Below, in pieces: positions 5,373 through 11,590 of a stretch of DNA of 11,590 nucleotides; within the stretch, counting starts at the first letter, position 1; each line of letters starts with the position of its first letter. The stretch comes from an uncultured Clostridia bacterium. GTDB taxonomy: Bacteria; Bacillota; Clostridia; Oscillospirales; Butyricicoccaceae. The DNA is taken from positions 1 through 11,590 of the forward strand of contig CAJUJQ010000101.1 in NCBI GenBank assembly GCA_910586575.1, given 5' to 3'. Both the position numbers and the translations under genes were made by a program. Below the pieces are notes generated by a model that made no database searches, had not been told where the DNA came from, and worked only from the letters and a program-made list of their open reading frames with translations.

Positions 5373-6388
5373 ATTCAACAATGAAGCATTGGATGAAGGT
5401 CGGGCTTGCGGCGGGGCTGTGCCTGTTCCTGTATGGCTGCGGTAAATCGGAAGCGCCGGAGGCATATGTGATCGGCGAAAACAGCGCCATTCCGCTGGAC
5501 AGCTGCCTGACCGAAGAAGAGGGCGGCGCATTTGTTTCGGTTTCCCCGACCCAGGAGGAAGTCGAGAAGGCGAAGAAAGCGCGTGAAAAGGCCGAAAAGC
5601 AGGCGGCAAAGGAAAAGGAAAAGGCCGAGAAAAAGGCGCAGAAGGAAAAAGAGAAGGCTGAGAAAGAGAAGGAAAAGGAAGAAAAGAAGAAAGACAAGGA
5701 CAAAGAGCAGGACGCGGAGGAGCTTTCGGAGGAAGTCAGCGCCGGGGACGGCGGCGAAGCTTCCGAGGGCGACGGGGATGGCGAGGCCCCAAAAGAGGAA
5801 ACAATTGTCGAACCGTCCGAGGAGTACACCTATACCTACGAAGCTGTACCAGCTGCCGCAATGGAGCGCTACGCGGAGGCGATTACCGCGGAGGACCAAG
5901 GGTTCACGGCGGTAGATATGGAGCGTGTCCCGCTGGCGGAACTGCCCGCGTTTGACACCGAAGAGGGCAGCGTGATTTATGCGAAAAACGGCGCAGAGGA
6001 AAACACGCTTTTCATTATCAATATTGAATGGGCGGAGGGTGTGCACACGATTACGGTGCGCTGCCCCGAGGGCCAGATGAAGGACGGCGTCTCCGCTGGG
6101 GAAGAGGCGGAGGAAGCCCAGGAGGTCATGACGCTGGTGGAGATGATGGACTATGTCCGCACACTCAAGCCGTCCGCCCTTGGCCTGGAGGGCGAATCCA
6201 TGTCCGAATACCATTTAATCCCGGTACAGGGCAGCCCGCTGGTGGACGGCGAGGTCTGCCGCCACGTGAATATTTACCGGGAGGATGCGAGCACGGGGAC
6301 AAATACGTTTATCAGCGCGTATCTGGTCGGTATCAACAAGGTATACCGTCTGGACGAGGTCGAGCGCACTGTTGAGCGCGTCCTGTAA
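5369..6388 (+). CDS. Lipoprotein with long Lys/Glu coiled coil
   Basis: The 339-aa protein has a lipoprotein signal peptide: basic N-terminus, hydrophobic core (about 11-22) and lipobox LYGC with acylated Cys at C24. A segment at 61-118 is almost entirely K, E, A, D and Q and should form a long single helix or coiled coil. An acidic Gly/Glu/Asp spacer (119-150) follows, then a C-terminal domain (about 160-339) that I do not recognise. The start ATG overlaps the FtsE-like stop by 4 bp, so translation is probably coupled; GAAGGAAG lies about 8 nt upstream. A later in-frame ATG at 5381 would also keep the signal peptide. It is likely anchored on the outer face of the membrane. Its position next to an FtsE-like ATPase invites comparison with coiled-coil activators of cell-wall hydrolases, but no hydrolase or LytM motif is visible in it. 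Confidence 0.8.
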   Translation: MNSTMKHWMKVGLAAGLCLFLYGCGKSEAPEAYVIGENSAIPLDSCLTEEEGGAFVSVSPTQEEVEKAKKAREKAEKQAAKEKEKAEKKAQKEKEKAEKEKEKEEKKKDKDKEQDAEELSEEVSAGDGGEASEGDGDGEAPKEETIVEPSEEYTYTYEAVPAAAMERYAEAITAEDQGFTAVDMERVPLAELPAFDTEEGSVIYAKNGAEENTLFIINIEWAEGVHTITVRCPEGQMKDGVSAGEEAEEAQEVMTLVEMMDYVRTLKPSALGLEGESMSEYHLIPVQGSPLVDGEVCRHVNIYREDASTGTNTFISAYLVGINKVYRLDEVERTVERVL

Positions 6389-6403
6389 AATAGAGCGTCC
6401 CAC

Positions 6404-6446
6404 AGCGGCCAGCCCGCCCAAACTGCGGCGGACTGGTTGCTTTTTT
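6404..6446 (+). terminator. Terminator of the FtsE-like/lipoprotein operon
   Basis: A 15-position stem pairs AGCGGCCAGCCCGCC (6404-6418) with GGCGGACTGGTTGCT (6427-6441), with two G-U pairs and one mismatch, followed by six T residues (6441-6446). It begins 16 bp after the TAA of the lipoprotein gene. Confidence 0.88.
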
Positions 6447-6500
6447 GTAGGTATTTATTGGATATTGATAAAATTCATAGTAATTCCTGGGTTTTACAGG

Positions 6501-6517
6501 TGTTCACGAAATGTTCA
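6501..6517 (+). promoter_or_regulatory. TGTTCA direct repeat upstream of citrate synthase
   Basis: TGTTCA occurs at 6501-6506 and 6512-6517, an 11-bp period that puts both copies on the same DNA face, about 25 bp upstream of the predicted -35. This is the usual place for an activator. No regulator is identified, and the motif is short enough to arise by chance. Confidence 0.3.
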
Positions 6518-6539
6518 TGGATAAATTTGCGAATTAAGA

Positions 6540-6568
6540 TGGAAATTACAGGTTTTTTATGATATAAT
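6540..6568 (+). promoter_or_regulatory. Predicted promoter of the citrate synthase gene
   Basis: TGGAAA (6540-6545, 4 of 6 matches to the -35) and a perfect TATAAT (6563-6568) are separated by 17 bp. The expected start near 6575 gives a leader of about 39 nt ending in AAAAAAGGAGG. Confidence 0.65.
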
Positions 6569-6613
6569 AAAACTCTATTACACTCAAAGCTGCGAAAAAA
6601 GGAGGATTTTCTA

Positions 6614-7966
6614 TTGAACACAATGCTTTCGATAACCCCGCAGATGGAAGAACTTGCCGAAGAATGCGTTCGCAACAGCACGATCAATCCGGCGCTGTAT
6701 AAGGAATACGATGTCAAGCGTGGATTGCGCGATATTAACGGAAAGGGTGTGCTGGCCGGGCTGACGAATATCTCGAAAATCGTCTCCTTTGCGCCCGACG
6801 GTTCCCCCTGTGACGGTGAACTGTACTACCGTGGTATCCCCATTGAGAAGCTGGTCAAGGGCTTCATGTCTGATGACCGCAAGGGCTTTGAGGAGGTCGC
6901 GTATCTTTTGATTTTCGGCAGGCTGCCCAATGAGGAGGAGCACCGTGCCTTCCGCAAGCTGATTGCGCGGGGCCGCACGCTGCCAACCAATTTCGTCCGC
7001 GACGTTGTTATGAAAGCGCCTACCCATGACATGATGAACATGCTTTCGCGCAGCGTGCTGACGCTGGCGTCCTACGACAACAGCACGGACAACCTGTCGC
7101 TGCCCAACGTCCTGCGGCAGTGCCTGATGCTGATTTCGGTATTCCCGCTGATTTCGGTGTATTCCTATCACGCATATAACCACTATGAGTGCGGCGGCAG
7201 CATGTATATCCATTACCCAAGCGACAAACTTTCAACAGCCAGCAATATCCTGCGGCTGCTGCGCCCGGATATGCAGTATTCCCCGCTGGAAGCGCGCGTG
7301 CTCGACCTGGCGCTGGTGCTGCACATGGAGCACGGCGGCGGCAATAACTCGACGTTCACGACCCACGTCGTCACATCCTCGGGTACGGACACGTATTCGG
7401 CGATGGCGGCGGCGCTCGGCAGCTTGAAAGGCCCCAAGCATGGCGGCGCGAATATCAAGGTTGTGCAGATGTTCCAGGATTTGCGGAAAAATGTATCTGA
7501 TTTGACCGATGAAGCGGAGGTCCGCGCCTATCTGCTGCGGCTGGTTCGCCGTGAGGCGTTTGACCAAAAAGGGCTGATTTATGGGATGGGGCACGCGGTG
7601 TATTCGCTGTCTGACCCGCGCGCGCGGATTTTCAAGAACTTCGTCGCGGCGCTGGCCCGCGAGAAGGGGCGCTCGGCGGATTATGATTTGTATGAAATGG
7701 TAGAGCGGCTTGCACCCGCGGTGATCGCGGAGGAACGCCACATTTACAAGGGCGTCAGCGCGAATGTGGATTTTTATTCCGGGTTTGTGTATTCGATGCT
7801 CGACCTGCCGCTGGAACTGTATACCCCTATGTTTGCTGTCGCGCGCATAGTCGGCTGGACGGCACACCGCATGGAAGAGCTGATTAACGCCGATAAAATT
7901 ATCCGTCCGGCATATCAAAGTGTTGTCTCCCCGATGGAGTATGTCCGGATGTCGGAACGCGCTTAA
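6614..7966 (+). CDS. Citrate synthase
   Basis: This 450-aa citrate synthase condenses acetyl-CoA and oxaloacetate to citrate in the cytoplasm. Family landmarks in order are: LHMEHGGGNNSTF (236-248), GPKHGGAN with catalytic H276, GMGHAVYSLSDPRA with oxaloacetate-binding H327 and R336, VDFYSG with catalytic D386, and RIVGWTAHRMEE (411-422) with a conserved substrate-binding arginine. The N-terminal part is longer than in short Gram-positive enzymes, as in many clostridial versions. The start is TTG at 6614, 8 nt after GGAGG (6601-6605); the next ATG at 6623 is 17 nt from the site and too far. The gene stands alone with its own promoter and terminator; no aconitase or isocitrate dehydrogenase is adjacent. 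In an anaerobe it most likely feeds 2-oxoglutarate and glutamate synthesis. A methylcitrate synthase role is possible but there is no prp neighbour. Confidence 0.95.
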   Translation: MNTMLSITPQMEELAEECVRNSTINPALYKEYDVKRGLRDINGKGVLAGLTNISKIVSFAPDGSPCDGELYYRGIPIEKLVKGFMSDDRKGFEEVAYLLIFGRLPNEEEHRAFRKLIARGRTLPTNFVRDVVMKAPTHDMMNMLSRSVLTLASYDNSTDNLSLPNVLRQCLMLISVFPLISVYSYHAYNHYECGGSMYIHYPSDKLSTASNILRLLRPDMQYSPLEARVLDLALVLHMEHGGGNNSTFTTHVVTSSGTDTYSAMAAALGSLKGPKHGGANIKVVQMFQDLRKNVSDLTDEAEVRAYLLRLVRREAFDQKGLIYGMGHAVYSLSDPRARIFKNFVAALAREKGRSADYDLYEMVERLAPAVIAEERHIYKGVSANVDFYSGFVYSMLDLPLELYTPMFAVARIVGWTAHRMEELINADKIIRPAYQSVVSPMEYVRMSERA

Positions 7967-7997
7967 CCATTGAATCCGAAATGATTGCAGGATATTA

Positions 7998-8033
7998 CCC
8001 CGCCCGCCGTTCTTATGGTGGGCGGGGTTGTTT
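7998..8033 (+). terminator. Terminator of the citrate synthase gene
   Basis: CCCCGCCCGCC (7998-8008) pairs with GGTGGGCGGGG (8017-8027), 11 bp with one G-U pair around an 8-nt loop, followed by TTGTTTGTG. It lies about 30 bp past the stop. A second short hairpin with TTCTTTTT (8057-8077) may serve as a backup. Confidence 0.85.
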
Positions 8034-8120
8034 GTGTAAACGGCAATCCCCACAGCACGGGCGCGTCCGTTCTTTTTGGGGGCGGCAGGGCATAGGTTGG
8101 TAAGGAAGGGGGGATTGCAC

Positions 8121-9239
8121 ATGCGGCGGCTGAATCGGTTGGTTTCCGCGATGGCGGCAGGGGCGCTGCTGCTGGGTCTGGTGATGTTTGCGCCCGAGGC
8201 CGCCGATGGTGTGCGAAAAGGGCTGAAAATTGCCACCGGAACGGCGCTTCCCGCGCTGTTCCCGTTCTTTGTCGCCGGATCGCTGATGGTGCGCACCGGG
8301 CTTTCCGCCGCGATAGGACGCATGGCTGTGAAGCCCTTCCACCGTGTGTATGGCCTGCCCGGGGCCGGGGCGGCTGCGCTGGCGCTGGGGCTGCTGGGTG
8401 GGTATCCCGTCGGCGCACAGGTGACCGTGCAGCTGTTCCAGAATGGGCAGCTGGAACGGGACGAGGCCGAACGGTTGCTTGGGTTTGTGAATTGCTCGGG
8501 GCCTGCGTTCCTGGTCAGTATGTGCGGGACGGCGGTTTGCGGCTCGGTGAAAGCAGGGTTTTTGCTGTATGCCATGCACGTCGCGGCCGCGCTGATGACC
8601 GGGCTGGCGCTGACCCGTGCCCCCGCGACGCAGCCGCGCCCGGCGAAGCCCGCGCCCGTGGAGCCGTTTACGCCTGCCTTTGTCGGGGCGGTCGGTGACG
8701 GGCTGGCTACTGCATTGAAGGTATCGTCGTTTGTGGTGTTCTTTGCCGTACTGCTGTCGCTAGGGGAGGCGCTCGGTGTGCTGGGTTCGTTCGCGGCGGT
8801 GCTTGCGCCGGTGCTGCGGCTGGCGGGGCTTCCCAGGGAGGGCGCGGAAGCGTTCGCCTGCGGGCTGGTGGAGCTGACCAACGGCCTTGCCGCGCTGCCG
8901 GAGCTGGGGCTGCCCGCACGGGGATTGTTCCCGCTGGTGAGCGCGCTGGTGGGGTTCGGCGGCTTGTCGGTGCACTGCCAGACGCTCAGTATTTTGTCCG
9001 GCAGCGGTTTGTCGGCGCGCCCCTATTTCGTGGGAAAGCTGCTGCATGCCGTGATTTCATATGCGCTCGCGTCGGTCTGGTGCGCGGCGCTGCCGCGTTC
9101 GCTTCCCGTGTTTGCGCCGGTGCAGGTGCAGCCCGCCGCGGTCTCCGCAGTGCCAGCTGCCGCCGCGCTGGCGGTTGTGCTGTTCTGCTGGCGCTGTGCG
9201 CAGAAAAATGAACAGGGGGATAGGGGCTTCCGCCGATGA
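8121..9239 (+). CDS. YlbJ-like integral membrane protein
   Basis: The 372-aa polytopic membrane protein resembles sporulation integral membrane protein YlbJ, of the nucleoside-recognition (Gate-domain) superfamily. Matching landmarks are LPALFPFFVAGSLM (43-56), GLLGGYPVGAQ (90-100), the GFVNCSGPAFL segment (121-131), VELTNG (250-255) and GFGGLSVHCQ (278-287). These fall in two halves, each beginning with a hydrophobic Gate-like repeat and joined by a Pro-rich loop (166-183). B. subtilis YlbJ is made in the mother cell under SigE and is needed for heat-resistant spores; the transported solute is unknown. The ATG at 8121 follows AAGGAAGGGGGG by 7 nt; an upstream TTG at 8076 has no such site. 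No clear SigA or SigE promoter was found in the short gap after the citrate synthase terminator. The tail after 355 is polar. It could be a non-sporulation paralogue. Confidence 0.8.
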   Translation: MRRLNRLVSAMAAGALLLGLVMFAPEAADGVRKGLKIATGTALPALFPFFVAGSLMVRTGLSAAIGRMAVKPFHRVYGLPGAGAAALALGLLGGYPVGAQVTVQLFQNGQLERDEAERLLGFVNCSGPAFLVSMCGTAVCGSVKAGFLLYAMHVAAALMTGLALTRAPATQPRPAKPAPVEPFTPAFVGAVGDGLATALKVSSFVVFFAVLLSLGEALGVLGSFAAVLAPVLRLAGLPREGAEAFACGLVELTNGLAALPELGLPARGLFPLVSALVGFGGLSVHCQTLSILSGSGLSARPYFVGKLLHAVISYALASVWCAALPRSLPVFAPVQVQPAAVSAVPAAAALAVVLFCWRCAQKNEQGDRGFRR

Positions 9240-9289
9240 TGTCGCTGGGATATCGTACATCGGTCTTGCAGAAATTGACCGCGCACATA

Positions 9290-9317
9290 AAAAGCCAGCC
9301 TTTTCGGGACTGGCTTT
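9290..9317. terminator. Convergent terminator between YlbJ-like and PsiE-like genes
   Basis: AAAGCCAG (9291-9298) pairs with CTGGCTTT (9310-9317), and inner CC/GG pairs extend it. On the minus strand it is followed by TTTTTA, 7 bp after the PsiE-like stop, so it fits that gene best. On the plus strand the tail is TTTCGTTTGC, weaker but plausibly serving the YlbJ-like gene that ends at 9239. Confidence 0.78.
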
Positions 9318-9324
9318 CGTTTGC

Positions 9325-9804
9325 TTATTTTACTGCCTGCTCCGTCTGCTCCGGTTCGGCCTTGGGGACACGGTGCAGCAGTCCGTGCAGCGTATCCTGC
9401 ATCAGGGAGCGGCTGCTGGAATGCTCGGTTTTGTCCAGGTGTGGGATAAAGCAGTATTTCCGCACAATGAACAGGATTGCGATTGAAATCACGCCCAGCA
9501 GGTTTTGGGCCGCCGTTGTTTCATGGGCAATGATTTCACGCGCGATTGCCATGCTCAGCACCTCGACGACCGAATCCAGCGAGTGGGTGCACAGCATTTT
9601 GATAAACTCGATACTCAGGACGATGGTTGCAACCATGCTCAGGTATTCGGTGATGTGGTCGGGCATGGACAGCAGCTGCACAAAGTTCAGCGAGCGTGCC
9701 AGCCCCAGGATTGCAAACACCACGCCGAGCACCAGGAAGACGCCAATCACCGACTCGAGCAGGATGGTTAAATGATACAGGGTTGTCTGGATACGGTATT
9801 TCAT
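9325..9804 (-). CDS. PsiE-like small integral membrane protein
   Basis: The 159-aa protein has about four hydrophobic segments: 12-36, 53-71, a more polar one around 78-94, and 101-119. A hydrophilic His/Glu-rich tail (120-159) follows. The pattern, and especially VEVLSMAIAREIIAHETTAAQNLLGVISIAILFIVRKY-type spacing in residues 80-117, resembles the PsiE family (phosphate-starvation-inducible E), whose molecular function is unknown. The ATG at 9804 follows AAGGAGGA (9818-9811) by 6 nt. It is a single gene with its own promoter and terminator and no Pho-type neighbours. The family call rests on residue pattern and topology only; a generic membrane protein is the alternative. Confidence 0.62.
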   Translation of the reverse strand: MKYRIQTTLYHLTILLESVIGVFLVLGVVFAILGLARSLNFVQLLSMPDHITEYLSMVATIVLSIEFIKMLCTHSLDSVVEVLSMAIAREIIAHETTAAQNLLGVISIAILFIVRKYCFIPHLDKTEHSSSRSLMQDTLHGLLHRVPKAEPEQTEQAVK

Positions 9805-9848
9805 GGCATGTCCTCCTTCTTCTCGGCTGCAAATATCCGGATAACATT

Positions 9849-9876
9849 ATTATACAGGATTTGATATTATTTTCAA
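9849..9876 (-). promoter_or_regulatory. Predicted promoter of the PsiE-like gene
   Basis: On the minus strand TTGAAA (9876-9871) and a perfect TATAAT (9854-9849) are separated by 16 bp. Transcription should start near 9842, about 38 nt before the ATG. Confidence 0.68.
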
Positions 9877-9888
9877 AGCTTTTTTTCC

Positions 9889-9933
9889 AAAAAAGGAAAA
9901 CAGGCGCCTTCCGCTTGGGAAAGCGCCTGTTTT
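9889..9933 (-). terminator. Terminator of the carboxypeptidase operon
   Basis: AAAACAGGCGC (9897-9907) pairs perfectly with GCGCCTGTTTT (9923-9933) around a 15-nt loop, 12 bp after the carboxypeptidase stop. On the minus strand the tail is TTTTCCTTTTTT; on the plus strand it is TTTTTT, so it is structurally bidirectional. Confidence 0.88.
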
Positions 9934-9944
9934 TTCGTTTTGTG

Positions 9945-11294
9945 TTACCGCCAATCGTCATCCCGCTCCCGGCGGCCATTGCGGGAGCCGCGGCTGCGCA
10001 GCATCGCGCGGCGGCGCGCCTCACGCCTGCGGGTATGGATGGCGCGCAGGGCGACACAGAACGCGAAGAATACAATCAGCACGAACACCGTCAGCCGGAA
10101 TACAGAGCTTTGGAAGAAATGGTCGAGCTTATCCTTATAATACAGGACATTCGACATGGACACGTCGTTCAGCGCGACGAGGTCTACCGTGCCATAGGTG
10201 ACGCCCGCGTAAGAGATGGTCACTGTGCCCATTTTTTCCCCGGCGGAAATCGGGGCCTGCACGGTTTCGGGCAGGTCATAGGTCAGGTTCAGGTTGTCTA
10301 CGTCCAAATCCTTGGGGACAACAGCGGTCAGCCCGTCCACCGTTTTGACAGAAACCTTGTCCGTTTCGGTCGAGAGCGTGACGTCGACGGTCGCGACGGT
10401 TAAGTCGGGCTTCATCAGCGTTTGGGTCTCAAAGTTGCCGAAGCCCCACTCGAACAGCCGCTTGGTTTCGGTGAAGTTCGGTCGCACGCCGCCTGTATAA
10501 TCGTCCTTATTGCAGCCCAGCACGACCGAAATCAGCATGCCGCCGTTTTCCTCCGCGGCGGAAACCAGGCAGGCGCCGGCGGCGCTCGTCGTACCGGTCT
10601 TGATGCCTTTGCAGTTTTTATAGTACCACGGGTCGGCGCGGCGCAGGATGAGCTGGTTGGTGGACAACACCTGCCGTTCTTTTTGCAGATTGGTTTCCTG
10701 TAGGGTTTTAATTGCCGTGCGTACAATCTCGGCAAAGGTTTCGTTCTGCATAGCTTCCGCCGCAATGAGATAAAGGTCACGCGCGGTGGTGTAGTGGTTG
10801 TCATCGTGCAGGCCGTGCGGGTTGGCAAAATGCGTGCCGGTACAGCCCAGGATAGCGGCTTGTTCATTCATCATCCAGACAAAGTTTTCGACCGTGCCGC
10901 CGACGTGGCGCGCCAGCATATTCGCCGCCTCGTTGCCCGAGGGCAGCAGCAGGCAGTATAACAGGTCATGGATGGTCATGGTTTCATCGGTCTTGATGCC
11001 CGCCAGCGTAGAACCAGGCTCAAGCGTAGACTTGTCCTCCTCCAAACAGGTTTCGGTCTCGTCCAGCTCACAGTATTTAAGCACCAGCAGCGCGGTCATG
11101 ATTTTGGTCGTCGAAGCCGGGAAAGCGCGTTCGTCCGCGTTGCGCTCATAAAAGACCTGCCCGGTTTCCGGGTCGGCAAGGATGGTGCATTTTGCGCGGA
11201 TATTCGGGTCCTCAACCGCGAGGGCATACGGAATCAGCGTCAGCAGGCAGAGCAGCAGCGCCGCCAGCCGCCGCAGCAATGGTTTTATGCTCAT
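9945..11294 (-). CDS. DacF-type D-alanyl-D-alanine carboxypeptidase (PBP5 family)
   Basis: The 449-aa low-molecular-weight penicillin-binding protein removes the terminal D-Ala of peptidoglycan pentapeptides outside the membrane. A signal peptide (1-26, ending ALA) precedes the serine-peptidase S11 domain with S61-T-T-K64 (nucleophile S61), S119-G-N121 and K232-T-G234. The PBP5-type C-terminal beta domain (about 290-380) follows. Unlike PBP5 with its amphipathic C-terminal anchor, the protein ends in a true membrane segment (about 398-417) and a strongly basic Arg-rich cytoplasmic tail (418-449), as in some DacF-like clostridial enzymes. The ATG at 11294 directly follows the TGA of the upstream small gene, with GGAGG 8 nt upstream inside that gene, so translation is probably coupled. 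The specific class (DacF, DacB or vegetative DacA) cannot be fixed from the sequence alone. Confidence 0.92.
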   Translation of the reverse strand: MSIKPLLRRLAALLLCLLTLIPYALAVEDPNIRAKCTILADPETGQVFYERNADERAFPASTTKIMTALLVLKYCELDETETCLEEDKSTLEPGSTLAGIKTDETMTIHDLLYCLLLPSGNEAANMLARHVGGTVENFVWMMNEQAAILGCTGTHFANPHGLHDDNHYTTARDLYLIAAEAMQNETFAEIVRTAIKTLQETNLQKERQVLSTNQLILRRADPWYYKNCKGIKTGTTSAAGACLVSAAEENGGMLISVVLGCNKDDYTGGVRPNFTETKRLFEWGFGNFETQTLMKPDLTVATVDVTLSTETDKVSVKTVDGLTAVVPKDLDVDNLNLTYDLPETVQAPISAGEKMGTVTISYAGVTYGTVDLVALNDVSMSNVLYYKDKLDHFFQSSVFRLTVFVLIVFFAFCVALRAIHTRRREARRRAMLRSRGSRNGRRERDDDWR

Positions 11295-11528
11295 TCAGTC
11301 ATCCTCCAGCGAAAAATCTGCGTCGGTGAAGCTGCTCCGCAGGGTGGCAGGCTTGGGCGGGACGCGGCGCAGCGGGTCGTAGCGGAACGCGCGGCAGGAA
11401 TTGCCGCCGGGGACTACGCCGCGCTTGCGGCACATCATCTGGTCGTCGTCGAGCGGGACGGCGCGCTGGCAATAGGCGCAGCGCGGCTCCATCCCGGAAC
11501 GGAACAACGGGTTTTTGCGTCGGAACAT
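11295..11528 (-). CDS. Small four-cysteine (zinc-ribbon-like) protein
   Basis: The 77-aa product has C17-AY-C20, C33 and C45 in a Cys-x2-Cys-x12-Cys-x11-Cys arrangement. This suits one structural zinc site. It is followed by FRYDPLRRVPP (48-58) and an acidic C-terminus. No signal peptide or membrane segment is present, so it is cytoplasmic. I do not know a function; similar small Cys proteins with a C-x-x-F-x-YDPLxR ending occur in Oscillospiraceae. The ATG at 11528 is preceded by GAGGAG about 7 nt away. Its stop codon directly abuts the carboxypeptidase start and it carries that gene's ribosome binding site, so it is the first gene of the operon and may set carboxypeptidase output. Confidence 0.8.
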   Translation of the reverse strand: MFRRKNPLFRSGMEPRCAYCQRAVPLDDDQMMCRKRGVVPGGNSCRAFRYDPLRRVPPKPATLRSSFTDADFSLEDD

Positions 11529-11551
11529 GTTATTACTCCTCGTATAATAAG

Positions 11552-11579
11552 TCTATAGGTTAGTGATTCATCGGTTCAA
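11552..11579 (-). promoter_or_regulatory. Possible promoter of the carboxypeptidase operon
   Basis: On the minus strand TTGAAC (11579-11574) and TATAGA (11557-11552) are 16 bp apart, each matching 4 of 6 consensus bases. The transcript would have a leader of under 20 nt containing GAGGAG. The window ends 11 bp upstream, so further elements cannot be seen. Confidence 0.4.
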
Positions 11580-11590
11580 ACAGGAATTTC

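Noticed and set aside
4545..5609. Minus-strand open frame opposite the FtsE-like gene
   Set aside because: It is an antisense shadow; all ABC ATPase motifs are on the plus strand and the frame crosses the divergent promoter region.
8057..8077. Second terminator after citrate synthase
   Set aside because: The stem is only 4-5 bp (ACGG/CCGT), so despite TTCTTTTT it is listed only as a possible backup to the 11-bp terminator.
7232..8881. Long minus-strand open frame (over 500 codons)
   Set aside because: It lies antisense to two genes with strong family motifs, crosses the citrate synthase terminator, and is of low-complexity composition caused by high GC at third positions of the real genes.

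Overview
The window looks like the chromosome of a GC-rich, low-motility-type Gram-positive anaerobe of the class Clostridia, probably an Oscillospiraceae/Ruminococcaceae relative. This is inferred from strong AGGAGG-type ribosome binding sites, TTG/GTG starts, sigma-A-like promoters, many intrinsic terminators, and the gene content: a YlbJ-like (sporulation family) membrane protein, a DacF-type DD-carboxypeptidase, an FtsE-like ATPase, a ComFB-domain protein, and a CofE-like gamma-glutamyl ligase annotated in many F420-lacking Firmicutes. I see no rRNA, tRNA, transposase, phage gene or CRISPR array. Eleven protein genes are supported.

Left part (1-4437, all minus strand). A CofE-like ligase homologue (220-921) has its own promoter and terminator. 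Upstream of it lies a two-gene operon: parA (2395-3174) followed by a ComFB-domain gene (1241-2341). The ComFB protein carries ten tandem Ala/Pro/Glu repeats between its head and its C-terminal domain, and a textbook terminator lies just behind it. Next is a membrane-anchored C39-like cysteine peptidase (3421-4437). The gap behind it holds a REP-like GC-rich palindrome and a probable terminator.

Middle part (4438-6446). The peptidase gene is divergent from a plus-strand pair: a diverged FtsE-like ATPase (4629-5372), overlapping by 4 bp a lipoprotein with a long Lys/Glu coiled coil (5369-6388). No FtsX-type permease is present. The intergenic region carries candidate promoters that face each other across an inverted repeat. 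This divergent trio of peptidase, ATPase and coiled-coil lipoprotein is the most system-like arrangement in the window, since FtsEX normally drives a cell-wall hydrolase through a coiled coil. The link is inference.

Right part. Two plus-strand single genes follow: citrate synthase (6614-7966, TTG start, own promoter and terminator) and the YlbJ-like membrane protein (8121-9239). The latter converges on a minus-strand PsiE-like membrane protein (9325-9804). Last is a minus-strand operon of a small four-cysteine protein (11295-11528) and a DacF-type D-Ala-D-Ala carboxypeptidase (9945-11294), which abut exactly. Cell-envelope functions therefore recur (carboxypeptidase, FtsE-like ATPase, lipoprotein, C39-like peptidase, YlbJ), mixed with one central-metabolism enzyme and one ParA-based positioning module.
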